DNA from: Ryuthela nishihirai
Taxonomy: Eukaryota; Arthropoda; Arachnida; Araneae; Heptathelidae
Assembly (NCBI GenBank): GCA_038380435.1
Contig: JAWZYU010000034.1
Location: 5,128,704 to 5,192,703, forward strand
Reading direction: 5' to 3'
DNA length: 64,000 nucleotides
The position numbers and the translations under genes were made by a program. Under the pieces are notes generated by a model that saw only the letters and a list, made by a program, of their open reading frames with translations, was not told the DNA's origin and ran no database searches. Shown here piece after piece: positions 44,199 to 55,671 of the stretch (positions are counted from its first letter, which is position 1; every line of letters starts with the position of its first letter).

Positions 44199-44627
44199 GC
44201 AGACCAGGTACATCATTTCATGGCAACGGTATATCCCACTAGTAGTGCCTTCATTTAGCAGGATAATGTGCCATGCCACATTGCACGGATTGTTTGAGAA
44301 TGGTTCATGGAACATGAAAAAAACTTCCTGATATTGCCCTGGCCTCCAAAATCCCCAGACATCAATCCAATCAACCGTCTTTGGTTGTATTGGAACAACA
44401 TATCCAATCTGTGGCAGATCAACTACGTAACTTTAAAGAGTTAAAGGATCTGTTTGTAACGTGTTGGTACCAGATACCACAAGACACCTTTAGAAATCTT
44501 GTAGCGTCCATACCTCACCGTGTAATTGCTGATTTGGCCGCATGTGGAGGACCAATGTCATATTAGGCTTGTGGTCATAATGTTTTTGCGCTTTGGTGAA
44601 TATTACTGTACCGTATTTTAACATTCG

Positions 44628-44826
44628 GTATGCCGAGTGGTTAGCGCGCTTGACTACTGATCTAAGGGACCTGGGTTCGAGCCCCGGGTAAGGCATGGCT
44701 GTTTGTGTCGTTTTTCTGCTGAGGTCCTGCCATCCTCTCAGACCTTCTACTGTGGCATATAAACTGACAGGCTCCTGTCAGACCTCTGTGGCAAGCAGCT
44801 GCTTGAGGGGGTATTTATTTATTTAT
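44628..44826 (+). repeat. SINE1 copy, full length
   Basis: It begins about 18 bases after the Tc1 end. Box A is TGCCGAGTGGTTAGCGCGC, box B GGTTCGAGCCCC at about 44674, and the end is CTTGAGGGGGTATTTATTT. Confidence 0.88.
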
Positions 44827-47524
44827 TTTTATGGTAATTACCATACCAGTTGTCGACAATCATTCATTCATCATAGTGGTCCACTAGTAAAAGTCACCAC
44901 TAATTCATCAATGGTCATGGCGACATCCTACAACAATTAGCTTGAACTAATAAGTTTTTATTACAATGTGTATATTATTAATTGATTTTATGCCATATTA
45001 TAACTATTATACTATTTAACAGCCGGTGCTGCAGTACCGGTTGTTACCTACATTTATTATATAATCCCCTTTATCATTAACTGCCCTCTGTCCAGCTTTC
45101 ACTCCAGGACTGTTTCACTCATTCCATATTATAAAAAAATTCTTAATTAGTAATGTTTTGTCGTCTAAAGTTAATCATGCTTTATCCCGTTCAGGTACTA
45201 TTTCAGCTTAATTGACGCGATGCACATTTGCAGAAGAGATTTATAACTTTAAAACTATGTTCTACTCTTCTCATAATTACGGCAATAACTTGAGATATTT
45301 TTATTAATACTATAGATATAATAGAAAACTCAAAAAACGTGATGTAATTTTTTTCTAGATAAAGTGGAGGAATTTATTAATAGTACAAATCGTCAAAGCT
45401 ATACTCAGTACATGAAAAATGTAATTTGTGAAACATTTCACTCACATCAAAATTATAACCAATGTATATTTGTTCACTAAATTTAATGTTATATCGCTGT
45501 ACAATCTCTCCAAAAAGTCTCCGAACAAAATAGAGGATACATAATTCAGAAAAAATATCTGGCAACAGATTAGCAACATATTTTAAGAAAAAGAAATCTG
45601 ACAACAAAAAATTATTTTTTTTTAGAAATAGAAATTTGGCAACATATTTTACGAAATAGAGACCAGCAACAGTTTAGAATTCAACAGTTAGAAATATCTG
45701 GCAACAGTTAGAAATTTTATATAAAAATATCTGACAACACATTTAGAAATATTTAGTTGGCAACACAATTAGAACATGAAGGTAAGTAGAGGCCCCACGA
45801 AGGTATGAATGAGAGGAGACATCCTAACGCCCTTTCCCTGTCGAAGTAATGATGCTGACGCAGCAGGGCGGTAGCCATGGTGTTGCTTCCAAAACAAACC
45901 GTCTGCCACTGTAATCAAGCCTATTTTTCACGTGCTATACTCAGTTTTACTGTGCATTATATACGGGAGGGAAGATTATCTTTCTTTCGACTAAGAGAAA
46001 GCCCATTTAAGCTATTTGGAATTTATATTACTTTTTTTTTAATGCAATGAATATTTCCATACAGATTTACTGTATAGCAGAACTATTTATGTATTTCGTT
46101 GAATACAACAATAGCAAACAATTACAAGATTTTGAAAGTTTATTTATACTGCACTGCTAATAGTAGAAAATATTTTATGCATAAAACATAAACGTTATAT
46201 GCAATAGCAACATTTAAACCGCGAAAAATCACATTTGTAAGATTCAGTAAATAGCTATTTTATGTTTAAAAAAAATTCTGATCCCTTTTCTAACAAAACT
46301 AAATAAAGCCAATAGTGCAGGAGCCAAAATGGTAGATTTTAAAAACACTCTAAACTTTGGTGGAGAAATCATGTATAACACACCTACATTAAAATGCTTT
46401 CCAGTGATTTTTTCCCAATAGTAAAGATTCAACTCCAAAAATATGTTAGTAAGTTATGACACCCACTATTAAGACAATTATGAGTATACTGAATTTTCAC
46501 TTTGACTTCAAAGTCGACAGGTGGCTCTTGATTTAGTGTTTATTGATTAGTTAATTCTATTGTTTTATTTGGAGAATTTTTTGATTAACTGTTTCCTTCT
46601 CTGACAACAAAGTGCAGAAAGTGATGCAAATTAGCTTAAAATTATGATATAACATTTAGTTATAACTTTTTAAATTTTAACTGTTGGAAGTCACTTGTAA
46701 CCTAGTTTGTATTACATCATTATTAAAAACCTTAATTTGCAGTTATACAATTCATATTCACTGTTTTGATTGTAGCAATATGTGTGTTGTTTTGACATGA
46801 TGCCCCAAGATCTCAGGGCTTCATCTATACCACATAAGTAACTTTTAAGTATTGATTAGACATTTTTAAAACTTTGTAATGACTTTGTTTAAAATTTTCT
46901 AATATTTCAGATAATGGATAATGGTACAATCACATCTATCCAAGATATTTTTTGATAGATGAGGAACTTAACATCTTCTACAGACAAAGTGTGTCATCAT
47001 CAAAATTCTTTGTTTTGTGATATAGTCAAAAATTCATGAAACTAATCAAACAGAAACATTAGCAAAACTGTTATCTATAATGCTTCTCGTCTCTCTTTAT
47101 TTAATGGAAAGCTGAAATAAAAGATAATTTCTATGTATTGGCCATAAGCTGACAATGTATTTTAGTTTACAGTGCAAAAAATAAAGCATCTTTTCAAGAA
47201 ATTTATTTAAACAAAACAGTACCGAAGAATAAACCATAGAATTAAGTTTGAAATAAATATGAAAAATTTGGAACTCACCTCTAAATTCGTAAAAGGAAAA
47301 AAAATCTCTGGTGTGATGACACTCCCGATTTTTTGAGGTAACTACACCCCTGAATTTGTGCTTATTTATAAATATATTGCTGTTGCTAATATAAGAAGTA
47401 AAAAAAAAAGAACTAAATGCACCTTAACCGTTAGTGAGATGATATTTGCTTCGACTGTTTAAAAATTGATCGGAGTTTTAGAACTGCCAGCTATTAATAC
47501 AAAAAGTTTGCCAGTACATGTGAT
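44827..47524. other. intergenic DNA with repeat R4 copy 2 and a small GC-richer island
   Basis: The stretch contains R4 copy 2 (45220-45412, related to 15965-16160). A CpG-bearing island at 45785-45960 has a good donor consensus AAG|GTAAGT at 45776 on the plus strand. On the minus strand it has a well-placed ATG (ACACCATGGCTACC near 45880). No protein family is recognised in either direction. The rest is A+T-rich and unassigned. Confidence 0.4.
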
Positions 47525-47862
47525 TATGAGAACACTTCATAAAGATTATTCTCTAGATGCCCTCATAGAGGAATTCCATCGTTATAACTAGATATTCTGG
47601 GCTTGCAAGAGATGAGATGGGCAGAAAAAGGGTCAGATATTTAAAAATATTTTTAATTTTTTCTTTTCAAGGAGAAGAGATGGAAAACATCTGCAAGACC
47701 TTCATTTCCTAGCAGACATGCCTAGCGATGCTTTTCGAGGTAATGATTGAATCAATAAAAAGGTTTCTTATGCCTAAATTTAAAACAAGTATCACAGACT
47801 TGAGTATTTCCTATTGATATGCCTCCACAGAGGACTCTGAGAAATACTGTTTTACGAACAAC

Positions 47863-47932
47863 TTAAAGATATTTAGAATTCTGTCAAGAAAGCAGACATT
47901 ACTGCTTTCTTTACAGAATTCTAAATATCTTT
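47863..47932. repeat. snap-back hairpin inside RTE copy G
   Basis: AAGATATTTAGAATTCTGT is followed, around a short loop, by its inverted copy ACAGAATTCTAAATATCTT. Arms are about 30 bp with one mismatch. The left arm is normal RTE sequence; the right arm is an extra inverted copy. Confidence 0.9.
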
Positions 47933-47934
47933 AT

Positions 47935-48180
47935 ATTTAGATGAGTTCGATGTATTTATCAAGTAGATATCGAGTATTATCGAGTAGATATATTTAGATG
48001 AGTTCGATGTATTTATCGAGTAGATATCGAGTATTATCGAGTAGATATATTTAGATGAGTTCGATGTATTTATCGAGTAGATATCGAGTATTATCGAGTA
48101 GATATATTTAGATGAGTTCGATGTATTTATCGAGTAGATATCGAGTATTATCGAGTAGATATATTTAGATGAGTTCGATG
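47935..48180 (+). repeat. 57-bp tandem repeat, just over four units
   Basis: The word GAGTTCGATG starts at 47943, 48000, 48057, 48114 and 48171, an exact 57-base period. Units are nearly identical (one A/G change in the first). The internal CGAGTATTATCGAGTAGAT is itself a partial repeat. Confidence 0.95.
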
Positions 48181-48242
48181 CTAAATGTGGTATTGACTCT
48201 TACCTTTGGATAAAAGTAATAGGTCTCTTTTGTATAAATATA

Positions 48243-49710
48243 CAGGGTGAATCTGAAAAAGTGGGCAAAACTTTACAGGGTGGTAGAACGCAGCTATACG
48301 AGCAATATTCGTCATAGAATGTATGGTCGGAAGCAAACGGCGAGCCGCTAGGTGGCGTTGGAAATGGTATAAAAGGGTCGGTCCTCGCACCCAACGGCAT
48401 TTCTACCGTGGATTGCCGAGAGGATGGCTGGTTATACTAACCACGAAATGGCGGATATGCACTTTGTGTACGGTGCGGTGGACGGGAATACAAGTGAGGC
48501 ACAGAGTCGTTACTGTGACCGGTTTCCGATGAGATGCACTCCAGATCGGAAAACCTTCGAGCGTTTGCATCGGCGGCTGTGTGAAACGGGATCCTTTGCC
48601 ACGGCCAAGCAAGACGCAGGGCGTGAAAGGAGTGTCAGGACGCCGCAACTTGCAGAGGACTTTCTGCGTAGGGTGGAAGAGCGACCGGGATGTAGCACGC
48701 AAGCTGTTTCCCGTGCAGTACACGTGTCCCAAATGTCGGTTTGCCGTGTGCTACAGGATGAAGGAATGCACCCCTATCGTATGCAGAAGGTACAAGCATT
48801 GTCACCGGCGGACTATCAGCCACGTGTCGATTTCGCACGTTGGTACCTCCAGCAGAATGCAGCGCTGGCGGATTTTGGTGCATATGTTCTGTTTACGGAC
48901 GAGTGCACTTTCACCCGTGAGGGCGTTTTGAATACCCACAATTCACACACGTGGGCATCTACAAACCCGCATACCACACGTCCTCATTCGTTCCAGCAGC
49001 GGTTCTCCGTATATATTTGGGCAGGGATCCTCCATGACCATTTGGTTGGCCCATACCTCCTGCCACACCGTCCGGACGGCAAATCGTATAACACATTCCT
49101 ACGAGAGGTGTTGCCGGAGCTGCTGCATCCGATTCCAACCCCCAGCAGGTCGAGAATGTGGTTCCAGCACGACGGTGCGCCTGCACATTTCAGCTTAGAT
49201 GTGCGGAACACTTTACATGCAACGTTCCCAGGGCGATGGATTGGTCGAGGTGGTCCCATAGCTTGGCCACCAAGATCGCCGGATCTCTCGTGTTTGGACT
49301 TTTTCCTGTGGGGCCATATGAAAAGTCTAATCTACGAGTGCCCCATTGAAACCGATATGGATCTAGTCGCCAGGATCGCCGTTGTTGCCGGCGATATTCG
49401 GGAAATGCCTGGTGTCTTCGCAGATGTGCGTCGGTCCCTATCCCGCAGGTGTGAAGCCTGAATTACAGCTGGCGGCAGCTCTTTTGAGCAATTTCTTTGA
49501 GCATATACCTCAATTACATTCCTGTTAATAAAATGTTTTCTGAAGTATCTCCTCCCCTTCTTGTGTTCATTCTTTAAATGTGACAGTGGAAAACTACCTT
49601 TTAACTTCTCACCGCTTGCGTTCCGACCATACATTCTGTGATGAATATTGCTTGTATAGCTGCGTTCTACCACTCTGTAAAGTTTTGCCCACTTTTTCAG
49701 ATTCACCCTG
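48243..49710 (+). mobile_element. mariner-family transposon B, DD41D, apparently intact
   Basis: The 1468-bp element starts CAGGGTGAATCTGAAAAAG and ends with its inverted copy. Arms run about 100 bp (48243-48345 and about 49608-49710) with few mismatches. TA flanks the left end (48241-48242); the right flank reads TT, so one copy of the duplication may be mutated. It inserted into RTE copy G. The uninterrupted ORF and close arms suggest recent activity. Confidence 0.92.
48424..49461 (+). CDS. mariner-type DD41D transposase, second family
   Basis: A 345-aa transposase homologous to the one at 13549 but well diverged. The N-terminal block is TNHEMADMHFVYGAVDGNTSE. A helix-turn-helix lies near 95-118 (TQAVSRAVHVSQMSVCRVLQDE). 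Catalytic Asp residues are at 159 (VLFTDECTF), 250 (FQHDGAPAH) and 292 (SPDLSCLDFFLWG), again with 41 residues between the last two. There are no internal stops or frameshifts. The C-terminus (ADVRRSLSRRCEA) ends slightly earlier than in mariner A. The base composition is much richer in G+C than the flanking DNA. Confidence 0.9.
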   Translation: MAGYTNHEMADMHFVYGAVDGNTSEAQSRYCDRFPMRCTPDRKTFERLHRRLCETGSFATAKQDAGRERSVRTPQLAEDFLRRVEERPGCSTQAVSRAVHVSQMSVCRVLQDEGMHPYRMQKVQALSPADYQPRVDFARWYLQQNAALADFGAYVLFTDECTFTREGVLNTHNSHTWASTNPHTTRPHSFQQRFSVYIWAGILHDHLVGPYLLPHRPDGKSYNTFLREVLPELLHPIPTPSRSRMWFQHDGAPAHFSLDVRNTLHATFPGRWIGRGGPIAWPPRSPDLSCLDFFLWGHMKSLIYECPIETDMDLVARIAVVAGDIREMPGVFADVRRSLSRRCEA

Positions 49711-49740
49711 TTATATATTTTTTGGTATATATTGTTTATA

Positions 49741-50182
49741 CACGGTGTTTAAGAACTCTCCGTACAAATTTCAATGGGAGACAGGGAACACCAAGAGAAA
49801 CCTTTTTAGTTTATGAATGTATGTCCCCAAATGTAAATCTTTGGTGCTAGAGGGCGCTGTTTGGGAAGCACTTTCGCTACAACCTCACAAATGCTCTTCC
49901 GTTTCCATTGGCAGTTCCATATGCCAGATGCACATCAGTCATCTCAGCAGTCAAGAAACACTTCATGTTACACGTAATGTGTCTGATTTACGAATGCCGA
50001 CGGCAAACACAAGTCCGTTCTCCATTCCCACTTCGCCCCTCTAGCCAATTGCACACCACCAAACAGCACCCTCTAGCACTGAAGGGTTACATCAGCGGAC
50101 ATACATTCATAGGCGAAAAAAGTTTGTCTTAGTTTTCCCTATCGACCATTGATATTTGTTCAGAGAGTTTTGAAACACACTG
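49741..50182. mobile_element. MITE derived from mariner C
   Basis: The 442-bp element starts CACGGTGTTTAAGAACTC and ends GTTTTGAAACACACTG, with TA at 49739-49740 and 50183-50184. It keeps both long mariner C arms and the DNA around the transposase start, but the rest of the gene is deleted. It shows the empty site for the SINE2 in mariner C. It lies only 30 bp from mariner B. Confidence 0.9.
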
Positions 50183-50184
50183 TA

Positions 50185-50985
50185 TAATAGTCCTATTTGT
50201 AGTTGTAATGGCAGTGGGGAAAGTTTCCTACACGTAAGTAAACTTAATGATTTGAGAACAACTAACACTTACCACAAACACTAGGACATTTAAAATATAT
50301 GTGGTTTTAACCTGATGGGTTGCATATAAATATGATGAGTTATATATTAATTAACAGTAAATGGGCTAGTTTGGTCAGAAATACCATGTATAACATCATG
50401 TTTGGGTACCGAATTTGGGTCTGATCATCATGCGGTCAGATGTGTCTTGCAACTGAAGCTGAAAAAATGTTGTGATAAGATGGAAATAGTATTATCTTTA
50501 ACACTGAAGCGTTGAAACACCGAAATATAGTAAAAAGCATACCATGATAAGTTACTTGATCATTATGACAATCGTGGTTTGCCTAGTACTGAAGTTGTAG
50601 TCAAATTAGTGAAAAAAGTTTGGAGTTTCAGAAACCTATGGTTACTAGCTTTCTGGATTTCAACAAGGCTTTTGACTCTGTTGATCGTCTTAATTTTCAG
50701 TTAGTTATGACACAAGTACCTGACAAACAGTTTATGGTTAATTTGTCATTAATTGTGAGACAACATACCTGACAAATTAGCCTGTATTATGGTGCTTCTT
50801 TAAAAAAACACTGAGTTGTGGGAAACTTAGTCTTGTTTGTAATAATTGCTTTAGCATTGCTATTGGAGTTCGACAAGGGTGTACTTGTTCTCCTTTTTAA
50901 AAAGTTTAGTTTAGTTATTGATTTTATTATGCAGAATTCACTGTAACGGGAATACTGGGGTCTTAAATAGTCTATAGCAGCAGTT
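50185..50985 (+). mobile_element. RTE-like LINE, copy G, right part
   Basis: Continues copy G with GTAATGGCAGTGGGGAAAG (the NGQ region of the endonuclease), the CTGATCATCATGCGG (SDH) segment, and an RT piece with TTCAACAAGGCTTTTGACTC (FDS region). Many stops. It ends near 50985, next to CAGCAGTTCTCAACATTTTTGG, which resembles a hAT-type terminus, although no matching right end was found. Confidence 0.75.
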
Positions 50986-51055
50986 CTCAACATTTTTGGT
51001 TTTGGAGCCCTTTTGATGAAGAAATATGCAGGGCCCCTGTCCCATTTCCTTCCAT

Positions 51056-51263
51056 AAAAAATAAATAAATAAATACCCCCTCAAGCAGCTGCATGCTACA
51101 GAGGTTTGACAGGAGCCTGTCAGTTTATATGCCATAGTAGAAGGTCTGAGAGGATGGCAGGACCTCAGCAGCAAAACGACACATACATCCATGCCTTAAC
51201 CTGGAACTCGAACACAGGTCCCTTAGATCAGTAGCCAAGCGCACTAATCACTCGGCCACGGGA
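51056..51263 (-). repeat. SINE1 copy, near full length
   Basis: Begins with the complement of the tail (AAATAAATAAATACCCCCTC) and ends at the complement of the head (AGTAGCCAAGCGC...TCGGCCACGGG). Box B is mutated (CTCGAACACAGG). Confidence 0.88.
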
Positions 51264-53117
51264 CTTATCTCCAATAATCTGAAAACATATTTAATATAAA
51301 TAAGATTGTCCAATATTGCAAGTGTTTTTCTGTTATTCCAACAATTTCTGCTGTATTATACAAATGAAAATTTGTATCTTTTTTGGTTTGTGACGATGAA
51401 CCAGAAAGGAACGAACTTTATATGATGATTTGGCTCTGGTACAATATAATGTCCCATTTAAAAAATTTAAATGACAGTTAAATACTCAATATTAAATATA
51501 CAATGTTGGCGTTTTCCAACTTGCCATCTGGAAGAGAGGGTCGAAAGACTCGAACATATCCAGAGGAAACATTTATTTTTGTTTGATGATGATGATGATT
51601 TTAATAAAGGTTTATTATTGTGTATTACATTAATCTTTCCCCCAGTAGTCAAATGGTATCCATGCTTGACTCTGAAGCAGAGAGAACTGGGATTTGAGGT
51701 TTCTGTATGGTTTCTTTCTGCTGAGTTCACTGGTCTTTTCTCTGGTACAATGATAAGTTTTGTGGGAGATCTGGGGTTAATAACTGTTTGAGGGTAGTTT
51801 TTGTTCTTCATGAGTTCCATGATTATTCAGACATAACACATTAGCGAAGACTCAAAAATAATTTTTTTTAATATACCCAAATTTAAAATGCAAGTAACCA
51901 ATCCTGGATAATATGTGAGATTCATGATTAAAGCGGTGCGTACATAATGAGTAGACTAACTTACGAAAACGGTAAGTCGAAGTCATATGGTAAAGAATCA
52001 GGCAGATGGTTAATCAAATACAACAAACTAGAATCATTCTTAGAGATACAACGGGAATAACGATATAAACTATCCATAACCAAAAATATATTTAAAATAA
52101 TCGTATTACAATTGAAAATTATTATCCATTAAAATCCGAAAGTTTCAAGTGTTTACCCAATAATATTATTTCACGGTAATTCTTTAAAGAACAAAATTTA
52201 ATATTTTTCAAAAGCAATTCTTTATGTAATTTCATAATTTTAATTACAATAGAGCTTATTGTTAAGGCAATAGAGCATTAGTTAAGGCATTAGATATTGC
52301 AATAGAGCTTATTGTTAAGGGAAATGCATAAGCAATAGATTTAAGCAAGATTATTATTTTTTTAAAGGAAGAAAGTATTTCCCTACACAAAGGATGGAGA
52401 TAACCTAGAAGCTATGTTAGGCTTGTCCTGGTTTCTCCTACAACATACAAACACATACTCAAGGACATACCCTGCTGGTCTTAGCAGTCACGTACGCTAA
52501 CCACTAGACCAGGTAGGGTCTATATTTTGATATTAATACTCGATTTTTTTAATTAAACACGAAATGGAAAATTGCCAAAAAAAAATTAAAAGTAAGAGTT
52601 TTGAAATGCAATAAGTGCAAAGTTTATGCTACAGTACAGAATTTACTCTTTTTCTTTCTTTTTTTCAATTACTTCTTCCGATCTACAGGGCCCCTCATGT
52701 TCTTTTTTTTTGCTTGTTTTAAAGTTATTTTTTATCATGTCAATTGACGATTTTATATAAAGTAGTTCAATTTTCATTATTTTTGAGTTTAGGAGGATAA
52801 AGATGCTCCATTTAGAATATAGCTCTAAGGCTCCTATTTAGAACTTTGTTCCAGGGCACCCATTTGGAACTTGGCTCCAGGTCTCCCAACTGCTTAATCC
52901 ACTCTGGTTCATACACATATTTGTGCAGTTCAAAACGCTGACAAACTGTTACGAACTTTAAAATTCCATTAGTCATATACAAGACTGGTGTAAGAAGAGA
53001 TAGGGTGGGGGTGACAGGAATGTCCAAGTTCGAAGAAAATGAACAGCATTTTACTACTATATCTAGCATTATTTTTTTTAACACATTATTTGATATACGA
53101 AAATTTTTAAAGTGGTA
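51264..53117. other. intergenic DNA, weak tRNA-like segment only
   Basis: At 52491-52520 the minus strand reads TGGTCTAGTGGTTAGCGTAC, a box A-like word that may be the head of a third SINE family. Near 52255-52320 the phrase CAATAGAGCTTATTGTTAAGG is duplicated. The ORFs at 51467-51820 and 52812-53231 have no recognisable motif, and the latter overlaps a SINE1. Confidence 0.4.
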
Positions 53118-53312
53118 ACATGGCCGAGTGGTTAGCACGCTTGGCCACTGATCTAAGGGACCTGGGTTCAAGCCCAGGGTTAAGGCATGGATGTATGTGT
53201 TGTTTTTCTGCTGAGGTCCTGCCATCTTCACAGACCTTCTACTATGGCATAGAAACTGACAGGTTTCTCTCAGACCTCTGTGGTCAAGCAGCTGCTTGAG
53301 GGGGTATTTATT
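53118..53312 (+). repeat. SINE1 copy, near full length
   Basis: Head ATGGCCGAGTGGTTAGCACGC, box B region GGTTCAAGCCC, body GCTGAGGTCCTGCCATC and end CTTGAGGGGGTATTTATT. Confidence 0.88.
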
Positions 53313-55671
53313 TTTTTAATTTTTTAACAATATTTTGCTCAAAGAAATCCTTGTAGCCCGTTCATCTGTCGTAATAATATAAATACAGTCCCTGTGTTCA
53401 GTGCGCCACTTTCTTCATTTGGCTCTGAACGCTCCAAAAGATTGCTAAACTTTTTCCCTTTGGACCTCTTTGGTCTGATCCATATTGAATTTAAACTCCT
53501 GAGAGCATATCAGGTTAGGTATATTGGCATTACTAGCCACAAAAAATTCAAAAGATTGTGAAATTTTTAAAGTTATCTCTAAATCAAAATTAATTATCAT
53601 TGCTGAAGAGAAAAAAATAGCAAAATCAAAATATTCATATAACAAAATTTCTTTCCAAAAAATTCGTGACTCACCATATAAACTGATGAATACAAAATAG
53701 TCTGAGCAAATTAAAACTCATTTAAACATCTCCGAAACTGACAAATTTCTCAGCTAACATCGTTCTCTCTCACTAACATTTTCTCTTTACTCATATCTCA
53801 TTCTGACTATTTTCACTATCATTAGTACTATCATTGCTGACTATCATTACTGACTTTTAGCCTACTCCCTATCTACTATCATTACTATCATCCCTACTAT
53901 ATCCATGACCTAACGTCACTTAATATATATGCGGCGTACAACTGACAAGTGTGTGTTGGGAAAACATTTGCAGAAATTTACGATCGCTCGCTAGCTGTGG
54001 CGCAAAAGGGGACGTATCCTTAACAGGAGCATTAGCGGTTGTCAATCAAAAGATGGTGTTGCGCATGCGCAACTCCTTTAGCTGATCGGAGGAGAGAAAA
54101 ATGATGGCTAACTAAAAATAATCCTCAAAATGATAAATATAACGTAAATAAAGTGAAACGGGTAAGGAACAAAAAGGTGAATGGGTGGACCATCACCATA
54201 AAATAATAATACCGATAATACAGGCTTTTTTTTTTTAAATTCATGCATTTTAGTTTAACATCTTTAAAAGACTATTTAAAATTTTTAGAGGCAGCCTAAA
54301 AAAATTAGGTTGCTCTTGGGGCTTCGAAATGTCTAATCCACTCTGCCCACAAGCAGTCTTCTGTGGGGAGAACTAAAATTAATTGACTTCCTTAAAAACA
54401 TAGAAGTTCCCCTGCCCAAACAGAGAGGTTTCCAGGTGTCAATGACTCACATGCTGAACGAAGAGCAAGAGACTACGACTAAAATCGTCAACGTAGAAGG
54501 CTTTGCACAATCGAAAGATGTTGTCTAGTCAGTGTTCTAGTAATGAATTTATCTTGACAGTGATAAGCAAATACTAAGGACACAGCCTTGTGGTGTCCAC
54601 TGTTATTGGAGGAAAGGTTGCGATAGAGAGTTGACAACACAGACAAAAAAAAGAACGTGACGATAGGAGGTTGTAGATGAAGATCGGCATATGAGCTCTC
54701 AAGTCGTAGGAATGGAGCTAACGAAGAATGCCGTATCTCTCCAGTGGTATGCTGGTAAATTTTTAACAACAGTCTCGCTAAAAAAATGCATATGAGTTTA
54801 TTGTAAATTTTGTTGATTTCAGGACAATTTGCAATACAAAAATTTCAAATAATAATAAAATATTCAATTTTTATTGTAATTTCTATATAGCCAATTGATT
54901 CTCAAAATATGTTTTCGTTGACTTTTGCCGAGCTCTGTTATCCGTAGTCAATCTATAGTTGCATTTCAATCACGACTTGATAAATGGAGTTGCATCCCAT
55001 TCCACTAACTCTTTCTCCAATAAATTTATCGTCATGAAATCAGATACATGACCTATTTTTAATCTATTTCTCACCCTCTTACAAATTATTTCTTTGAGGT
55101 TTAGCACTACTGATTGCAATAGTGTAACCTATCTTTTTAGCTTTTGCAATGCTTTCAGGGATTGAAACATTTTGCGATTTACATTATTATCTTCAAATTC
55201 CCAAAAATCATTCAAATCAATTTCATATTTTAAAATTTGACTTAAATGGTACAATTTTCTTTCACCAGCTTGTAGATGGTACTAAAAAATCGAAATAATT
55301 CAAAATGTTTTCATCATTATTTCTGTTTGTAAAAAGATGTAAATGCATATGTTGAAATATATTTTGAGCAAATTAAAACTCATTTAGCAAATTAAAACAC
55401 ATTTTAAAAAGAGCACTGAATTTATTATTTGTTTTATTAAAATAGAATATCTTTAAACTTATCTGATTTAATCCAATATTCAGCCTTATCGCCAAAATGC
55501 TGCTAGCCATTGTGGATTGAAGTACTTGCCGCTTTGGTTGCCACTTTACAGTTTATAGCCATTACCGATTTAACAACCAGCTGGCAAAATTCTTGAAAAT
55601 TTAACAATCGGCTGGCGCGAGTCCATGCGAGCCAGCCGGCTCCAGCCAACACCTATGAAAGAAAGCCATGA
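53313..55671. other. intergenic DNA with one copy of a palindrome-bearing repeat
   Basis: Bases about 53970-54095 resemble the complement of 58915-59040. The shared core is GTTGCGCATGCGCAACTCC at 54059-54077, preceded by AGCTGTGGCGCAAAAGGGG versus AGCTATGACGCAAGAGGGG. A GCTGGC/GCCAGC-rich stretch lies at 55580-55650. No gene recognised. Confidence 0.5.

Larger units (their letters stand above)
41097..44610 (+). mobile_element. Tc1-like transposon interrupted by an array and by a SINE2
   Basis: Both ends share an inverted repeat: left TACTGTAATATACACCAAAG, right complement TACAGTAATATTCACCAAAG, followed by GCCAAAACATAATGACCA-like sequence. TA lies at both outer edges. Transposase pieces show the start ([15 protein letters not shown], 41254), the first Asp region (WKKVMWSDESHFLLTHVDGQ, near 43560), the second Asp (DNVPCHIARIV, near 44262) and SPDINPIN (near 44350), where the catalytic Glu is Asn. 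Stops also occur. Excluding the two insertions the element is about 1.2 kb. Confidence 0.88.
47525..48240 (+). mobile_element. RTE-like LINE, copy G, left part (old)
   Basis: Plus-strand endonuclease remnants align with copy C: the start near 47525 (NVRTL-like), then the CTTGCAAGAGATGAGATGGG region (ETRW) and the ATGAGTTCGATGCTAAATG segment (DFNAKVG), reached only after a hairpin and tandem repeat at 47863-48180. The sequence stops at TGTATAAATA, where mariner B inserted, and resumes after 50184. Confidence 0.8.

Noticed and set aside
48403..49706. Seven short ORFs overlapping mariner B
   Set aside because: Shadow frames of a G+C-rich transposase gene.
50986..51052. hAT element beginning CAGCAGTTCTCAAC
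   Set aside because: The left end looks like a hAT terminus, but no right terminus or 8-bp duplication could be found.
52812..53231. 139-aa minus-strand ORF as a gene
   Set aside because: Its N-terminal third is antisense SINE1, and the remainder has no recognisable domain or splice context.
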